IMG/VR virus record: IMGVR_UViG_3300044527_000383
Coordinates: 1-37,134 of that record
Length of the DNA: 37,134 nucleotides
Source of the DNA: a virus
Strand: one strand, 5' to 3'
The notes beneath the pieces were generated by a model. The model saw only the letters and a list, made by a program, of their open reading frames with translations, made no database searches and was not told where the DNA came from. Of this stretch, positions 30,128-36,631 are shown in pieces (position 1 is the stretch's first letter; every line of letters starts with the position of its first letter). A program made the translations under genes and the position numbers.

Positions 30128-30787
30128 CTAAAAGTTTGCGCGGTAGAATTGCGCGAGTGCTGCTTCAACATCAGCGGTCGCAAACTCTCCACCCTCGCCA
30201 CCGGGGCGACCTATCCAGATCCCTTTGGGCGCGTGTCGGATGACGAACTGGCCGATGCGGATTTCTGGCTGGCGGGGGTCCTGTGCTGCTGGAGGGGCGG
30301 GGAGAGGACGCCAGTGGGTTGGCTGGGCTGGCTCACGGCCCGGCCATAAGCTCCATAATCCGCCCCTAGCTGTGTCCCAAAACGCGACCCGCCGCAGCCC
30401 GTGAAGCGTATGCACCAGCACATCACGCCCATCCTTCGGCGCAGTCTCTATGTCCCGCCACCCATCGCCAGCCTCGGCTGCCGGAGGGGCGCAGAGAGGC
30501 GTCACGCGCGCCACGACAGTGTCGATAAGATCGACCGCTTCGTATTCGCCCATCTCCGTGAGCCGTGAGGCCAGCGCGTTGAGTTTGGCAATCAGCTCTG
30601 GCGATACGGGCGGAGGCATCGCGTCGAGATACGCGGTGACGGCGGCGCGGGCGCTGTCCATCCAGTATTTGCGCAGAGCTGGGTCAGCGGCCTCTTGCTC
30701 AAACGTCCAGCCCTGCTTGGACCTGTGTTCAAGCGCGAACGCAGCCCTTGCAGCCGCCTCCAGCGCGCGGGGGTCTAGGTCAGTCAC
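30128..30787 (-). CDS. DUF551-like early protein
   Basis: 219 residues from the GTG at 30787 (GTGA overlap with the preceding micro-gene). The N-terminal half is helical (LDPRALEAAARAAFALEHRS). The middle carries WRDIETAPKDGRDVLVHT, then VAFWDTARGGLWSLWPG and PTHWRPLPAPP, the conserved Trp/Pro pattern of DUF551-type domains found in phages and prophages. The last ~45 residues (IRIGQFVIRHAPKGIWIGRP) form another small beta domain. Function of this family is unknown. Confidence 0.65.
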   Translation of the reverse strand: MTDLDPRALEAAARAAFALEHRSKQGWTFEQEAADPALRKYWMDSARAAVTAYLDAMPPPVSPELIAKLNALASRLTEMGEYEAVDLIDTVVARVTPLCAPPAAEAGDGWRDIETAPKDGRDVLVHTLHGLRRVAFWDTARGGLWSLWPGREPAQPTHWRPLPAPPAAQDPRQPEIRIGQFVIRHAPKGIWIGRPGGEGGEFATADVEAALAQFYRANF

Positions 30788-30903
30788 CGCTTCCCTCCCA
30801 TCGGCCAGAGCCACACCGCCAGGAACATCACCACGCCCACAGCAGCCATCGGCGCGGCGAGCATGACGGATTGATAGAGGCGGTCGATTTCGTCGGGGGT
30901 CAT
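30784..30903 (-). CDS. Micro-protein with one membrane span
   Basis: A 39-residue frame (MTPDEIDRLYQSVMLAAPMA, then a hydrophobic segment VGVVMFLAVWLWPMG and GKR). Its ATG overlaps the stop of the methyltransferase gene (ATGA) and its stop overlaps the next GTG (GTGA), filling a 112-base gap exactly. That chain of overlaps is the main evidence that it is real. Possibly an inner-membrane peptide; function unknown. Confidence 0.5.
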   Translation of the reverse strand: MTPDEIDRLYQSVMLAAPMAAVGVVMFLAVWLWPMGGKR

Positions 30904-32069
30904 GCGATTTCTCCGAACATTCCGGCATCGCTTTTGATCCGGCGCTTCGCCATCGCTGCGTAATCGGGGTTCAGTTCGATCAAGATCGCGCTGCGCTGGA
31001 GCCTGTCAGCGACAAGGCCGGTGGTCCCCGCGCCGCCGAACGGGTCAAGCACCGTCCCGCCTTCAGGGCATCCGGCCTTGATGCAACGCTCGGCGAGCTC
31101 AGGCGGGAATGTGGCGAAATGCGCTTCGCTGAAAGGCTGCGTGGCGATGTTCCAGACGGAGCGGGCGTTGCGAGTGTCCGCCGTCAGAAACTCGCGGTAG
31201 TAACCGCCAAGCGCCGCCTTCGCCTCGTCCGCGAGAGCCTGAACCGCTGGATCGTTTTTGCCGGTCCCGCTTTGAGTTTGGCGCGCCTTGCCAGTGTCGG
31301 TGATGCCGACAGCGCGGATGGCCGCAAGATGCTCGTCCGTCAGTCCCGCCTTCTCGGCGAGTTCGGCAGCGCGCTTGGATTGAACGCGAGAGCGTTGCGC
31401 AAAGGCGACGAGTCCTGCTTTCGTGCGATGCTCGGTGGCCCCGCCTTCATAGGCGGTTGCGCCTTTGTGGGACTGATTGCCTGAGGTATGGTCGGAAACT
31501 ACGGGCTCTGAAATAGCCTCAGCGTCATACCAGTAGCGCGGCGACTTGGAGAGCAGGAACACGTACTCATGCGCCTTCGTGCAGCGGTCCTGCACGCTCT
31601 CGGGCATCGGATTGGGCTTGGCCCAGATGATGTCCTGACGGAGATACCAGCCGTCAGCTTGGAGGGCGAACGCGACACGCCACGGAATGCCGATGAGGTC
31701 TTTCGGCTTCAGGTCAGACTTTCGCCGGTAAGTGCTTGAGCCGCCTGCTATCAGTTTCGCAGTTCCGCCCGTGATGCTCCCGGTTGACTTGTCCTCGTTA
31801 CGTCCTTGCGTTGCAGTGTTGCTCCAATAACTATCGCCCAGATTGAGCCACAGCGTCCCGTCATCCCGCAGCACGCGGCGCACTTCGCGGAACACTGAAA
31901 CCAGTTCCGCCACGAAGGCGTCCGGTGTATTCTCAAGCCCGATCTGGCCGTCCACGCCGTAGTCGCGCAGGCCGAAATAGGGCGGTGAGGTCACGCAGCA
32001 GTTGACGCTCTCGTCAGCCAGCTTTGCCAGTTCGGTGCGGCAGTCGCCAATGACCACGCGGACGCTCAC
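30900..32069 (-). CDS. DNA N6-adenine/N4-cytosine methyltransferase (type II-like)
   Basis: 389 residues from the GTG at 32069, chosen because it lies in the GTGA overlap with the gene before it and follows GGAGGG. Motif IV is TSPPY, near the N-terminus, with a downstream target-recognition region rich in charged residues, and the SAM motif I (VLDPFGGAGTTG) near the C-terminus. This beta-class order and the SPPY motif are typical of solitary or restriction-linked methylases. No restriction gene is adjacent, so it may protect phage DNA from host enzymes. Confidence 0.85.
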   Translation of the reverse strand: MSVRVVIGDCRTELAKLADESVNCCVTSPPYFGLRDYGVDGQIGLENTPDAFVAELVSVFREVRRVLRDDGTLWLNLGDSYWSNTATQGRNEDKSTGSITGGTAKLIAGGSSTYRRKSDLKPKDLIGIPWRVAFALQADGWYLRQDIIWAKPNPMPESVQDRCTKAHEYVFLLSKSPRYWYDAEAISEPVVSDHTSGNQSHKGATAYEGGATEHRTKAGLVAFAQRSRVQSKRAAELAEKAGLTDEHLAAIRAVGITDTGKARQTQSGTGKNDPAVQALADEAKAALGGYYREFLTADTRNARSVWNIATQPFSEAHFATFPPELAERCIKAGCPEGGTVLDPFGGAGTTGLVADRLQRSAILIELNPDYAAMAKRRIKSDAGMFGEIA

Positions 32070-32149
32070 AGCACCCTCCGCAGCTTCGCGCACGTCGAGC
32101 GCACCACGTTGACGGTCTGGCGCGGGCGTAGTTCATCAGCGGCTGTCAT
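32066..32149 (-). CDS. Micro-ORF with LRPRQT motif, copy 1
   Basis: A 27-residue frame (MTAADELRPRQTVNVVRSTC, then AKLRRVL). It overlaps the HNH gene stop (ATGA) and the methyltransferase start (GTGA). Its sequence LRPRQTVNVVRSTCA is nearly the same as LRPRQTINLVRTTCA in the 54-residue protein at 34577-34741, which argues that both are translated. Function unknown. Confidence 0.5.
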   Translation of the reverse strand: MTAADELRPRQTVNVVRSTCAKLRRVL

Positions 32150-32559
32150 CGTGCTTCGACCTTTCCATTCATCTTGCGGCGCAGGGTTTTGTTGAAACCC
32201 GCGCTGGTGATCTTCTTTGGATGCTCCGATCTGCGGAGCTTCATCTCAGGGAAGGGGCGGCTGGGGATTGCCTTCGTGACGCGGGGCTTATTGTCACCGC
32301 GTATTCTGCGGCCCTTTTTCGCCTCGCGATTATCCACGCGCGTCTTTTCAGCGTGGCAAGGTTTGCACAGCGCCTGCCAGTTTTCCGGCTCGTGTTTTCC
32401 GAGCGCATCGAGGCGCTGCACATGATCAATATCGAAAGCGATGCCGCACAGATCGACCTTGCAGACGTTGCACAGCCATTCCTGGCGAGTGGCGACCATG
32501 TTCCTCTGCTTGGGCGTGAAGCTGCGGCGCTTCTCAGGCTTGGGAAGCGTGTCATGCAT
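32146..32559 (-). CDS. HNH endonuclease
   Basis: 137 residues. A basic start (EKRRSFTPKQRNMVATRQEW) and a zinc-supported HNH core: CNVCK, FDIDHVQRLD (metal-binding His), PENWQALCKPCHAEKT (Asn and second Cys pair). The C-terminal third is basic and probably binds DNA. Such nucleases occur both near phage terminases and in early operons; here it lies between NinB-like and methyltransferase genes, so a role in DNA processing or recombination is likely. Confidence 0.8.
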   Translation of the reverse strand: MHDTLPKPEKRRSFTPKQRNMVATRQEWLCNVCKVDLCGIAFDIDHVQRLDALGKHEPENWQALCKPCHAEKTRVDNREAKKGRRIRGDNKPRVTKAIPSRPFPEMKLRRSEHPKKITSAGFNKTLRRKMNGKVEAR

Positions 32560-32944
32560 CGGCAGGCTCCTTCATCTTGACGCCATAGCGAGCCGCAAAC
32601 GCCTCGATGATCGTCATCAGGTCTGTCATCTCGTCCTTCGACAGATCCGACGATGACCGGCCAAGCTGGACGAAGCCGTCGCCGTGAATGTTCGGCACGA
32701 TGCGCATCTCTTGCTTCAGAGATGCGAGCATCACCTGCTTCCAGTCTTCCGTAGACAGGCGCTGCCCGTGCCAGAGAAGCTGCGTGGAAAGCTCTGTGAG
32801 CATTGCCCACATGCGATCATTCTGCGGGATGGTGCGCTTTGGTCCCTTGAACTCGACACGCGTTTCTCTCGGCGCGCGACGTATCCAGTCGATCGCCTTG
32901 GCGCGCATTGCGTCATTGTGCAGGACCAGAAGCGCCCGACCCAT
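32552..32944 (-). CDS. ninB: NinB/Orf-like recombination protein
   Basis: 130 residues. IPQNDRMWAMLTELSTQLLW, HGQRLSTEDWKQVMLASLKQ and FVQLGRSSSDLSKDEMTDLM match the conserved blocks of lambda NinB (Orf), a mediator that helps annealing proteins load on single-stranded DNA. Length is close to the family (~140-150). It overlaps the neighbouring HNH gene by eight bases and is one gene away from the ERF annealing protein, a fitting partner. Confidence 0.8.
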   Translation of the reverse strand: MGRALLVLHNDAMRAKAIDWIRRAPRETRVEFKGPKRTIPQNDRMWAMLTELSTQLLWHGQRLSTEDWKQVMLASLKQEMRIVPNIHGDGFVQLGRSSSDLSKDEMTDLMTIIEAFAARYGVKMKEPADA

Positions 32945-33651
32945 CAGAGAACCCGCTCCTCGACAATTTCAACGCCGGGGATCTCAATTGCCTCGCCCTT
33001 GGCGTGCCTGATGTCCGCATTCGCCAACTTGAGCGCCAACTCTTTCATTTCGTTGCGCCCGGCGTAGTGCGCTATCAGCGTGGCATAGTGCGTGACCTTG
33101 GCGCTGCGCTTCGTCTTGAGCGACGTTGCAGCAAACCCGCCAGCGGCAGAGGATACGCGCGAGGCGGCAAGCGCCTGGCCCTCGGCAATCTTCGCCTCGA
33201 CGTGCGCAGCCTTCACGTCCACGGTCGGCGCGGTGGCGGCAAGGAACGGGTCTTCCTCCGGTTCCTCAACAGCCTTGGCGGCGAGGCGTTCGGCTTCCTC
33301 CAGCTTGCGCCGGGCTTCCTCCGCAATGCGCTTGGCCTCGCGTTCGCGGGCGTCAAGGAAGGCGGTAAGCTTTTGCTTGAGCCCCTTGATGATCTTGTCG
33401 CATTCCTCAATCAGAGGCTTGTATGCGCCATCGATCTGCCGGCCAGCCTCAAGATGCGGGCGCTTCTTGTCGTCGCGCGTAGCGTCGATCTCCTTCGCCA
33501 GCTTGCCGCCATACCCGACATGATCTCTGACGAATTGCGCATTCGCTTCCGTGATCTCGGTGACGGCGTCGGCGTCGGCTTTGAAGCGCGCCAGCATCTC
33601 CCGATAGGCTTCGACATCGTCGGCCTTGTTGTGTCCAATATCAGCGCGCAT
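32944..33651 (-). CDS. Coiled-coil early protein
   Basis: 235 residues from the ATG at 33651 (MRADIGHNKADDVEAYREML), preceded by AGGAG eight bases upstream; a TTG two codons earlier is possible. Long charged helices (LIEECDKIIKGLKQKLTAFL, AKRIAEEARRKLEEAERLAA) occupy the centre, with a globular C-terminal part around KVTHYATLIAHYAGRNEMKE. This form is common beside phage recombinase genes, where it may organise single-stranded DNA or the recombinase; unproven here. It overlaps the ERF gene end by 11 bases. Confidence 0.55.
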   Translation of the reverse strand: MRADIGHNKADDVEAYREMLARFKADADAVTEITEANAQFVRDHVGYGGKLAKEIDATRDDKKRPHLEAGRQIDGAYKPLIEECDKIIKGLKQKLTAFLDAREREAKRIAEEARRKLEEAERLAAKAVEEPEEDPFLAATAPTVDVKAAHVEAKIAEGQALAASRVSSAAGGFAATSLKTKRSAKVTHYATLIAHYAGRNEMKELALKLANADIRHAKGEAIEIPGVEIVEERVL

Positions 33652-34417
33652 CTTCAAGCTCCTGTTCGGCTTCTGCGCTGGCTTGTTCGGCGTATTGCAG
33701 GCCCTCCATCAGTTCCTGGTAGGACTTGCGGATTTCGGCCTGCCAGTCTTTCGGCTGGAGCTTCACGCGCTCGGCGTTCATCCGTCCCCATTCCTTGAGG
33801 TCGCGCGTTGACGTGAGGCGGCGCATCTCCTCGACCATGACGCCATAGTCGCCACGGGCGGCGCCCTTGCTCATGGTCTGGACGGGCGCAGACGCGGGGG
33901 GTCTTGCATCTGCGCCCGTCGCTTGCTGGCTCCTCACGGGAGAGGGTGAGGGAGCCGCATCCCTGCGGACTTCGTGGTGGTGCGCGTCGGCGTCATTGTC
34001 GCCTTCGGTCGGGATGCAGAACGTCTGCATCGCCATGTACTTGTAGGCTGCGCTCATCGCCTTGTTCGTGGCCTTGTCGGCGCTGTCCATTGCCTCGCCA
34101 TAGGTCGCCGCTGTGATGCGCGAGCCATCGACAGAGCAGATGATATCGAACTCGACGTGGACAACCACGTAGAACAGGACACCGCCATTTTTGGACGCCT
34201 GCTCTGTTTTGTCGCGTGTCAGGACGCGGGGAACGATAATCAGGCGATGCCGCGCAAGGATCGGCGCAAGCGCGTTGTAGACGTCATCGATGCCGCGAAA
34301 GTTGTACTTCTGCATCTCGTTGCGGCGGCCCTTCGCGATGCCTTCGCGCCCCACGTCTTCCATCACGGCAGCGATTGCCTGGTAGACGGCGGGCAGGGCC
34401 TTCATGTCGTCAGCCAT
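33641..34417 (-). CDS. erf: ERF-family single-strand annealing protein
   Basis: 258 residues. YNFRGIDDVYNALAPILARH, then LIIVPRVLTRDKTEQASKNG, and the signature TYGEAMDSADKATNKAMSAA followed by YKYMAMQTFCIPTE are the conserved core of P22 ERF proteins, which form rings and anneal complementary strands for recombination or circularisation. After residue ~150 comes a variable linker (Pro/Ala) and a helical C-terminus. Start ATG at 34417 overlaps the previous gene by eight bases. Confidence 0.9.
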   Translation of the reverse strand: MADDMKALPAVYQAIAAVMEDVGREGIAKGRRNEMQKYNFRGIDDVYNALAPILARHRLIIVPRVLTRDKTEQASKNGGVLFYVVVHVEFDIICSVDGSRITAATYGEAMDSADKATNKAMSAAYKYMAMQTFCIPTEGDNDADAHHHEVRRDAAPSPSPVRSQQATGADARPPASAPVQTMSKGAARGDYGVMVEEMRRLTSTRDLKEWGRMNAERVKLQPKDWQAEIRKSYQELMEGLQYAEQASAEAEQELEDAR

Positions 34418-34580
34418 TGTTCATATCCTTCTGATTAGCTTGCTCAATCCGCCTAGCGACTGCCTCGATCTCAGCCGCAGCCTGCTCCATCGCCAGCTCT
34501 GTGCGCCTGAGACGTGCGAAGGCTTCATCGAGAGGACAGACGGGACGGCGGCGAAACTCGACGTGGATGACGTTGCTCAT
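34410..34580 (-). CDS. Small helical early protein
   Basis: A 56-residue frame (MSNVIHVEFRRRPVCPLDEA, then a helix rich in Arg/Glu/Ala: FARLRRTELAMEQAAAEIEA). It overlaps the preceding gene's stop by four bases (ATGA) and the ERF start by eight. These couplings and the regular amphipathic helix support it as a real gene. Function unknown. Confidence 0.5.
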   Translation of the reverse strand: MSNVIHVEFRRRPVCPLDEAFARLRRTELAMEQAAAEIEAVARRIEQANQKDMNNG

Positions 34581-34741
34581 TGCTTTCCCCCGAAGGTGCG
34601 AGCCTCAGAGAGCGGGCGGCGCTTCACTGCGCATGTCGTCCGCACAAGGTTGATTGTCTGGCGAGGGCGCAGCCACGCTGCGAGGTCAAACGCGGTGACC
34701 TCGGCAGAGCGGGCGAGGTGCTGGGTCAAATCGAAGCTCAT
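34577..34741 (-). CDS. Micro-ORF with LRPRQT motif, copy 2
   Basis: A 54-residue frame (MSFDLTQHLARSAEVTAFDL...), with GAGGAAA eight bases before its ATG. Residues 24-38 (LRPRQTINLVRTTCA) are the second copy of the motif in the 27-residue peptide at 32066-32149. The N-terminal part adds a predicted helix. ATGA overlaps on both sides. The repeated motif is basic with one Cys; DNA or protein binding is possible but unknown. Confidence 0.55.
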   Translation of the reverse strand: MSFDLTQHLARSAEVTAFDLAAWLRPRQTINLVRTTCAVKRRPLSEARTFGGKQ

Positions 34742-34977
34742 GTGATTTCCTCATTGATCTCGCTGAGAAGGGCCATTGCAGCGTTTGGAACGGGCTCTCC
34801 GTAAGCGCCGTCGCTCACGTCGCTGTAGGGCTCCAGAAACTCGGCGCAGTCAGCGAGCAGTGCTTTCAACTTTGCGATCTGAAGGCGCTGCTGGCCGACC
34901 TTCTTCGCGGCGTCATCGAGCAGGCTGTGAAGCGTCTCGACGCGGTCTTTTGTGAGGTCGTGCTTGGTGAGGTTCAC
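34738..34977 (-). CDS. Small coiled-coil early protein
   Basis: 79 residues. The first 45 form a helix with a heptad pattern (KDRVETLHSLLDDAAKKVGQ, QRLQIAKLKALLADCAEFLE); the end contains AYGEPVPNAAMALLSEINEE. ATGA overlaps both neighbours. This resembles small phage early proteins with a coiled coil and is otherwise unassigned. Confidence 0.5.
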   Translation of the reverse strand: MNLTKHDLTKDRVETLHSLLDDAAKKVGQQRLQIAKLKALLADCAEFLEPYSDVSDGAYGEPVPNAAMALLSEINEEIT

Positions 34978-35273
34978 TGTCCAATCTCCCGATCACGAGC
35001 CGCATCACGCAGATCATCCGCATCCGGCCCGTCGTCCTCGTCGGGGTTCTCCATGATGTCGGTGATCCACTGGTCTTCCTCAGCGTCCGACATCCAGGCT
35101 TCTTCGCCGCTCGCCAGCTTCACGCTAATGACCTCGACCTCGCCGCCTTCGGCGGGGTAGCAATCTTCGGGACGGCCATAGAGCTTGGCGGGGATGAACG
35201 GCGACTGCGTGTAGGTAACGATTACGCAGTCCTCGTTCTCGCGGTAGAATTTGCGGGTGCGGAGCTTTGCCAT
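34974..35273 (-). CDS. Acidic early protein
   Basis: 99 residues. A basic start (MAKLRTRKFYRENEDCVIVT) leads into a small beta region (PFIPAKLYGRPEDCYPAEGG, EVEVISVKLASGEEAWMSDA) and an acidic helical end (MENPDEDDGPDADDLRDAAR). Overlaps of TAATG and ATGA link it to its neighbours. The acidic tail could imitate DNA, but there is no direct sign of an anti-restriction role. Confidence 0.5.
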   Translation of the reverse strand: MAKLRTRKFYRENEDCVIVTYTQSPFIPAKLYGRPEDCYPAEGGEVEVISVKLASGEEAWMSDAEEDQWITDIMENPDEDDGPDADDLRDAARDREIGQ

Positions 35274-35635
35274 TACGCGCGCTCCATCATGCGCTCGTCG
35301 CGGGCCAGATCGTTGTAATAGTCGGCCTTGTCTTCATCTGAAAAACGACCGTCAGCGGCGTACAGCGCATCGGAAGCCTGATTGTAGAGGAACACCCACT
35401 GGCGGTGCTTGGCGGCGGGAACCTCGCTGATGCCGTAGAACTCGATGCGGCAAGCGGAGGCAAACAGCTCCCAGCCGTGTTCGCAGAGGTTCAGGTTGTC
35501 CGCCACGAGATCGAGCGTCATTTCGAACATCTCGATGTCGGTAGCGCGGGGCAGCTCAAGGGCCGCCAGCGCCTCGGATTGGCGGCGCGTGAAGTTCAGC
35601 GCCATCTGGTTGAGTTCGTCTGGGGTGTAGGTCAT
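35273..35635 (-). CDS. First gene of the leftward early operon
   Basis: 120 residues from the ATG at 35635 (MTYTPDELNQMALNFTRRQS), preceded by GGGAG. It is all-helical (LPRATDIEMFEMTLDLVADN, FSDEDKADYYNDLARDERMM), with no recognised domain. It is the first gene after the leftward promoter, where other phages encode early regulators or host takeover proteins. The leader from the promoter is only about 20 bases. Its stop overlaps the next ATG. Confidence 0.55.
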   Translation of the reverse strand: MTYTPDELNQMALNFTRRQSEALAALELPRATDIEMFEMTLDLVADNLNLCEHGWELFASACRIEFYGISEVPAAKHRQWVFLYNQASDALYAADGRFSDEDKADYYNDLARDERMMERA

Positions 35636-35663
35636 CTGGTGGCTCCCAACTGGTGTGAGAGCA

Positions 35664-35692
35664 ATGTGCACTAGGTGCACGTCACCTTGCAA
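35664..35692 (-). promoter_or_regulatory. Leftward early promoter PL
   Basis: On the minus strand TTGCAA (35692-35687), a 17-base spacer and GCACAT (35669-35664). The spacer and -10 box contain the 15-base operator OL1. The spacing and the shared TTG...GAC-GTGCAC-N3-GTGCAC-ATT layout equal those of the rightward promoter at 36113-36142. The start point would be near 35657, about 20 bases before the first early gene. Confidence 0.65.
35666..35680. promoter_or_regulatory. Operator OL1
   Basis: GTGCACTAGGTGCAC, two GTGCAC halves with a three-base spacer, identical to OR1 at 36125-36139. It overlaps the spacer and -10 box of PL, so bound repressor would block it. Confidence 0.75.
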
Positions 35693-35701
35693 GCTTTATT
35701 T

Positions 35702-35716
35702 GTGCACCGGATGCAC
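35702..35716. promoter_or_regulatory. Operator OL2
   Basis: GTGCACCGGATGCAC, the same 6-3-6 layout with one altered half. It lies 36 bp centre-to-centre upstream of OL1, beyond the -35 box of PL, where it could support cooperative binding. Confidence 0.65.
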
Positions 35717-35722
35717 TTTTAT

Positions 35723-36046
35723 TCAAGCGGACTTTTTCGATGTGTTAGTGAGTGCCTGGAGAACGGCCTGCGCTTTGGGGCGTTCGGCTGGCGGGATGCG
35801 GTCCCAAATCGTCCAGATCGCGTCTGGGGCTGTGGGATCGCGCACAAGCAGGTCAGCCGGTTCGCACATCAGCGCATAAGCTGCGGCTTCCAGAAAAGCC
35901 TGATGATAGTCTAGTTTGCCATTCTCGATCTTTGAAACAATCGTGCGGTCAATGCCTATCCGGTCGGCAAGCCCTTCTTGGGTGATGCCACGGTGCTTGC
36001 GCCATTCCTTGAGGAAGATGCGCTGCCGTTGTTGCTTCTTGATCAT
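35723..36046 (-). CDS. XRE-family repressor (CI-like)
   Basis: 107 residues. An HTH domain (EWRKHRGITQEGLADRIGID then RTIVSKIENGKLDYHQ, ~13-50) is followed by EAAAYALMCEPADLLVRDP and a short helix (AQAVLQALTNTS). It lies between two pairs of matching operators and opposite a Cro-like gene, so it is the likely lysogeny repressor. There is no C-terminal peptidase domain, so RecA-driven self-cleavage as in lambda CI is not expected; induction must use another route. No good Shine-Dalgarno sequence precedes the ATG. Confidence 0.8.
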   Translation of the reverse strand: MIKKQQRQRIFLKEWRKHRGITQEGLADRIGIDRTIVSKIENGKLDYHQAFLEAAAYALMCEPADLLVRDPTAPDAIWTIWDRIPPAERPKAQAVLQALTNTSKKSA

Positions 36047-36080
36047 GGCGGCATCGTTCGCCCCCGCTCATTCGCGTCTA

Positions 36081-36095
36081 TGGCATCCTGTGCAC
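36081..36095. promoter_or_regulatory. Candidate operator OR2
   Basis: TGGCATCCTGTGCAC matches the reverse strand of OL2 (GTGCATCCGGTGCAC) at 12 of 15 positions. Placed 44 bp centre-to-centre from OR1, on the side of the repressor gene, it mirrors the position of OL2. It could control the repressor's own promoter. Confidence 0.5.
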
Positions 36096-36112
36096 ATTTC
36101 TCTTGTCCCCTA

Positions 36113-36142
36113 TTGACGGCCGACGTGCACTAGGTGCACATT
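36113..36142 (+). promoter_or_regulatory. Rightward early promoter PR
   Basis: TTGACG (36113-36118), a 17-base spacer and GCACAT (36136-36141). OR1 covers the spacer and the start of the -10 box. Transcription would begin near 36149, the A of the Cro-like ATG, giving a leaderless message. Confidence 0.6.
36125..36139. promoter_or_regulatory. Operator OR1
   Basis: GTGCACTAGGTGCAC, identical to OL1, in the same position relative to its promoter. Occupancy would block PR. Confidence 0.75.
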
Positions 36143-36148
36143 CCGGTC

Positions 36149-36373
36149 ATGACATTCGCCAAGTGGTTAGAGCTTTCGCATATCGATGACGCCAAAGCGG
36201 CGCGCATGTTTCGCCGTGACCGCGCACATATTTCGAAGCTGCGCCGGGGCAAGGTTACACCGTCTTACGAGCTGATGCTTGTAATTCGTGACGTATCCGA
36301 CGGCGCTGTGACGCTCGATAGCTGGGCGCCCGAGGCTTCCCGCGCTTCCCGTAAGGGAAGGGTAGCCGCATGA
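36149..36373 (+). CDS. Cro-like HTH regulator
   Basis: 74 residues from the ATG at 36149 (MTFAKWLELSHIDDAKAARM). HTH helices are ELSHIDDAKAARMFRRDRAH and ISKLRRGKVTPSYELMLVIR, followed by a short C-terminal part rich in Ser/Arg. A frame extension to GTG 36134 would start inside the operator, so 36149 is preferred. There is no ribosome site; the promoter position suggests a leaderless mRNA. It is divergent from the repressor and followed by a terminator, the layout of cro in lambdoid phages. Confidence 0.75.
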   Translation: MTFAKWLELSHIDDAKAARMFRRDRAHISKLRRGKVTPSYELMLVIRDVSDGAVTLDSWAPEASRASRKGRVAA

Positions 36374-36483
36374 CCCACCCCCATTCAGTTTCGCGCGGTC
36401 CCCAACCCCACGCGAACAGCGACGCCGGATCCAAGCCCCCCGGCACCCACCCGGCGTCGCTGACCCTTTTCCGACCATCCTGA
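36370..36483 (+). CDS. Possible micro-ORF after cro
   Basis: A 37-residue frame starting in an ATGA overlap with cro (MTHPHSVSRGPQPHANSDAG). The composition (Pro, His, Ser) is not protein-like, and the strong hairpin at 36417-36462 lies inside it. It may be only leader sequence of the terminator. Confidence 0.2.
   Translation: MTHPHSVSRGPQPHANSDAGSKPPGTHPASLTLFRPS
36417..36470 (+). terminator. tR1-like terminator after cro
   Basis: A perfect 12-bp stem CAGCGACGCCGG / CCGGCGTCGCTG with a 22-base loop, followed by accc and TTTT. It lies 44 bases after the cro stop, where lambda has tR1. It would limit rightward early transcription unless antitermination occurs. Confidence 0.65.
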
Positions 36484-36519
36484 AACGAAACGAGCGGCCC
36501 GCTGTGAACGGACCGCTCG
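36482..36519 (-). terminator. Possible minus-strand terminator
   Basis: Seven-base arms CGAGCGG (36491-36497) and CCGCTCG (36513-36519). On the minus strand the stem is followed by TTTCGTTTC, so it could stop antisense transcription towards cro. The 15-base loop makes this weaker than the hairpin beside it. The rest of 36484-36556 shows nothing else. Confidence 0.35.
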
Positions 36520-36556
36520 CCAAAACTATCGACCACTCGCGGAAGTTGAGATTCCG

Positions 36557-36631
36557 ATGCAAGCCGACTTCAAGACAATACCCGAAAAGTTTGACCGTTC
36601 CACGGCGGATGCTGCGGAGCGCTGCGCATGA
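36557..36631 (+). CDS. Possible micro-ORF
   Basis: A 24-residue frame (MQADFKTIPEKFDRSTADAA, then ERCA) whose stop overlaps the following ATG (ATGA). The coupling is the only support. It may serve to deliver ribosomes to the next gene. Confidence 0.3.
   Translation: MQADFKTIPEKFDRSTADAAERCA

Noticed and set aside
32908-33798. 296-residue plus-strand frame
   Set aside because: Antisense to NinB-like, coiled-coil and ERF genes; a shadow of their charged-helix codons.
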